Source of the DNA: Candidatus Krumholzibacteriia bacterium
GTDB taxonomy: Bacteria > Krumholzibacteriota > Krumholzibacteriia > Krumholzibacteriales > Krumholzibacteriaceae
Reading direction: 5' to 3'
DNA length: 5,973 nucleotides
Assembly (NCBI GenBank): GCA_026387805.1
Contig: JAPLKY010000052.1
Location: forward strand, 1-5,973
A program made the translations under genes and the position numbers. Shown here one piece after another: positions 5,589-5,973 of this stretch; position 1 is the first letter of the stretch, and each line of letters begins with the position of its first letter. Below the pieces are notes generated by a model. The model was not told where the DNA came from. It did no database searches and saw nothing but the letters and a program-made list of their open reading frames with translations.

Positions 5589-5973
5589 AGCGTCGCTTCC
5601 ATGTAGGGTCGCATGACTTCTCTGACGCGACAGACGCCTGCGTACCGCCAAAGCTGATCGCTCGTGCACTTCCGGCCTCGCAGCGCCTCGCGAAGAGCTT
5701 CGAGAGCGACGTCGAGCCCGATCTTGTTCCGGTACTTGAAGCAATCCGCCACGGTCTTGGCGGGACCGTAGATCCGCACCTGCACGCCCTCGATATTATG
5801 AACATCAAATCCTTCGGCAAGCGCATGCCCCGAGAAGCGCACGATTCGGATCCTCGGGTGCTTGACTCGAGGTCGAGCAGCCCGGCGGTCGATGGCTATC
5901 CATACCTCATGAGGTGCCTGGGTCCCGATCTCGTGGAAGCGGAGAGCCGAGAGAAGACATATAACACCCTTCG
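5585..5973 (-). CDS. abiEi: AbiEi antitoxin, 5' end cut by right edge
   Basis: C-terminal 128 residues of the AbiEi antitoxin and transcriptional repressor of the AbiE system. The frame is open to the window edge, well beyond the GTG at 5842 that could be taken as a start. Visible family marks, counted from the first whole codon, are GVICLLSALRFHEIGTQ (2-18), HEVWIAI (21-27), RIVRFSG (42-48), VRIYGPAKTVADCFKYRNKI (about 64-84) and GLDVALEALREAL. The N-terminal winged-helix domain, which binds the operon's promoter, would lie outside the window, as would the promoter. The stop overlaps the abiEii start in GTGA, so the two are translationally coupled. Confidence 0.93.
   Translation of the reverse strand, partial: KGVICLLSALRFHEIGTQAPHEVWIAIDRRAARPRVKHPRIRIVRFSGHALAEGFDVHNIEGVQVRIYGPAKTVADCFKYRNKIGLDVALEALREALRGRKCTSDQLWRYAGVCRVREVMRPYMEATL

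Overview
The window comes from a fairly GC-rich bacterium that cannot be named from the sequence. It carries strong Shine-Dalgarno sites, GTG starts and stop/start overlaps. Everything recognisable belongs to the toxin-antitoxin, abortive-infection or accessory class; there is no housekeeping gene, RNA gene, transposase or CRISPR array. This looks like part of a defence or addiction island.

Layout, left to right. (a) 2-208, plus: the 3' end of an unrecognised gene entering from the left edge. (b) 214-1778, minus: a compact operon of a small ORF in antitoxin position, a MazF/PemK-like toxin and a RhuM-family protein. The first two overlap by one base and the last two are 17 bases apart. (c) 1753-1800: a very tight divergent start region with a TTGACA promoter and a 24-bp interrupted palindrome covering the possible start codons on both strands. 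(d) 1784-2956, plus: an AAA-type ATPase with a C-terminal DUF4143 domain. (e) 2957-3136: a non-coding spacer with three tandem hairpins. (f) 3137-3442, plus: a HigA-type antitoxin with no HigB beside it. (g) 3559-4041, plus: a RES-domain toxin that appears to have lost an internal piece of its domain. (h) 4144-4566, plus: its probable Xre/MbcA-type antitoxin, with its own promoter. (i) 4632-5973, minus: the AbiEi/AbiEii type IV system, with AbiEi running off the right edge.

How the parts relate. The AbiE pair looks intact apart from the window edge. The MazF operon looks intact but has an antitoxin-position gene with no recognised fold, plus RhuM as a tightly linked third gene. The RES/Xre pair is in the reverse of the usual order, and its toxin is probably dead, leaving the antitoxin with its own promoter. 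HigA is an orphan. The island therefore mixes working-looking modules with decaying ones.

The best candidates for something undescribed are the three-gene antitoxin-like/mazF/rhuM operon with its shared divergent operator, and the RES domain with its internal deletion. All family calls come from motif recognition by eye; no database search was run.
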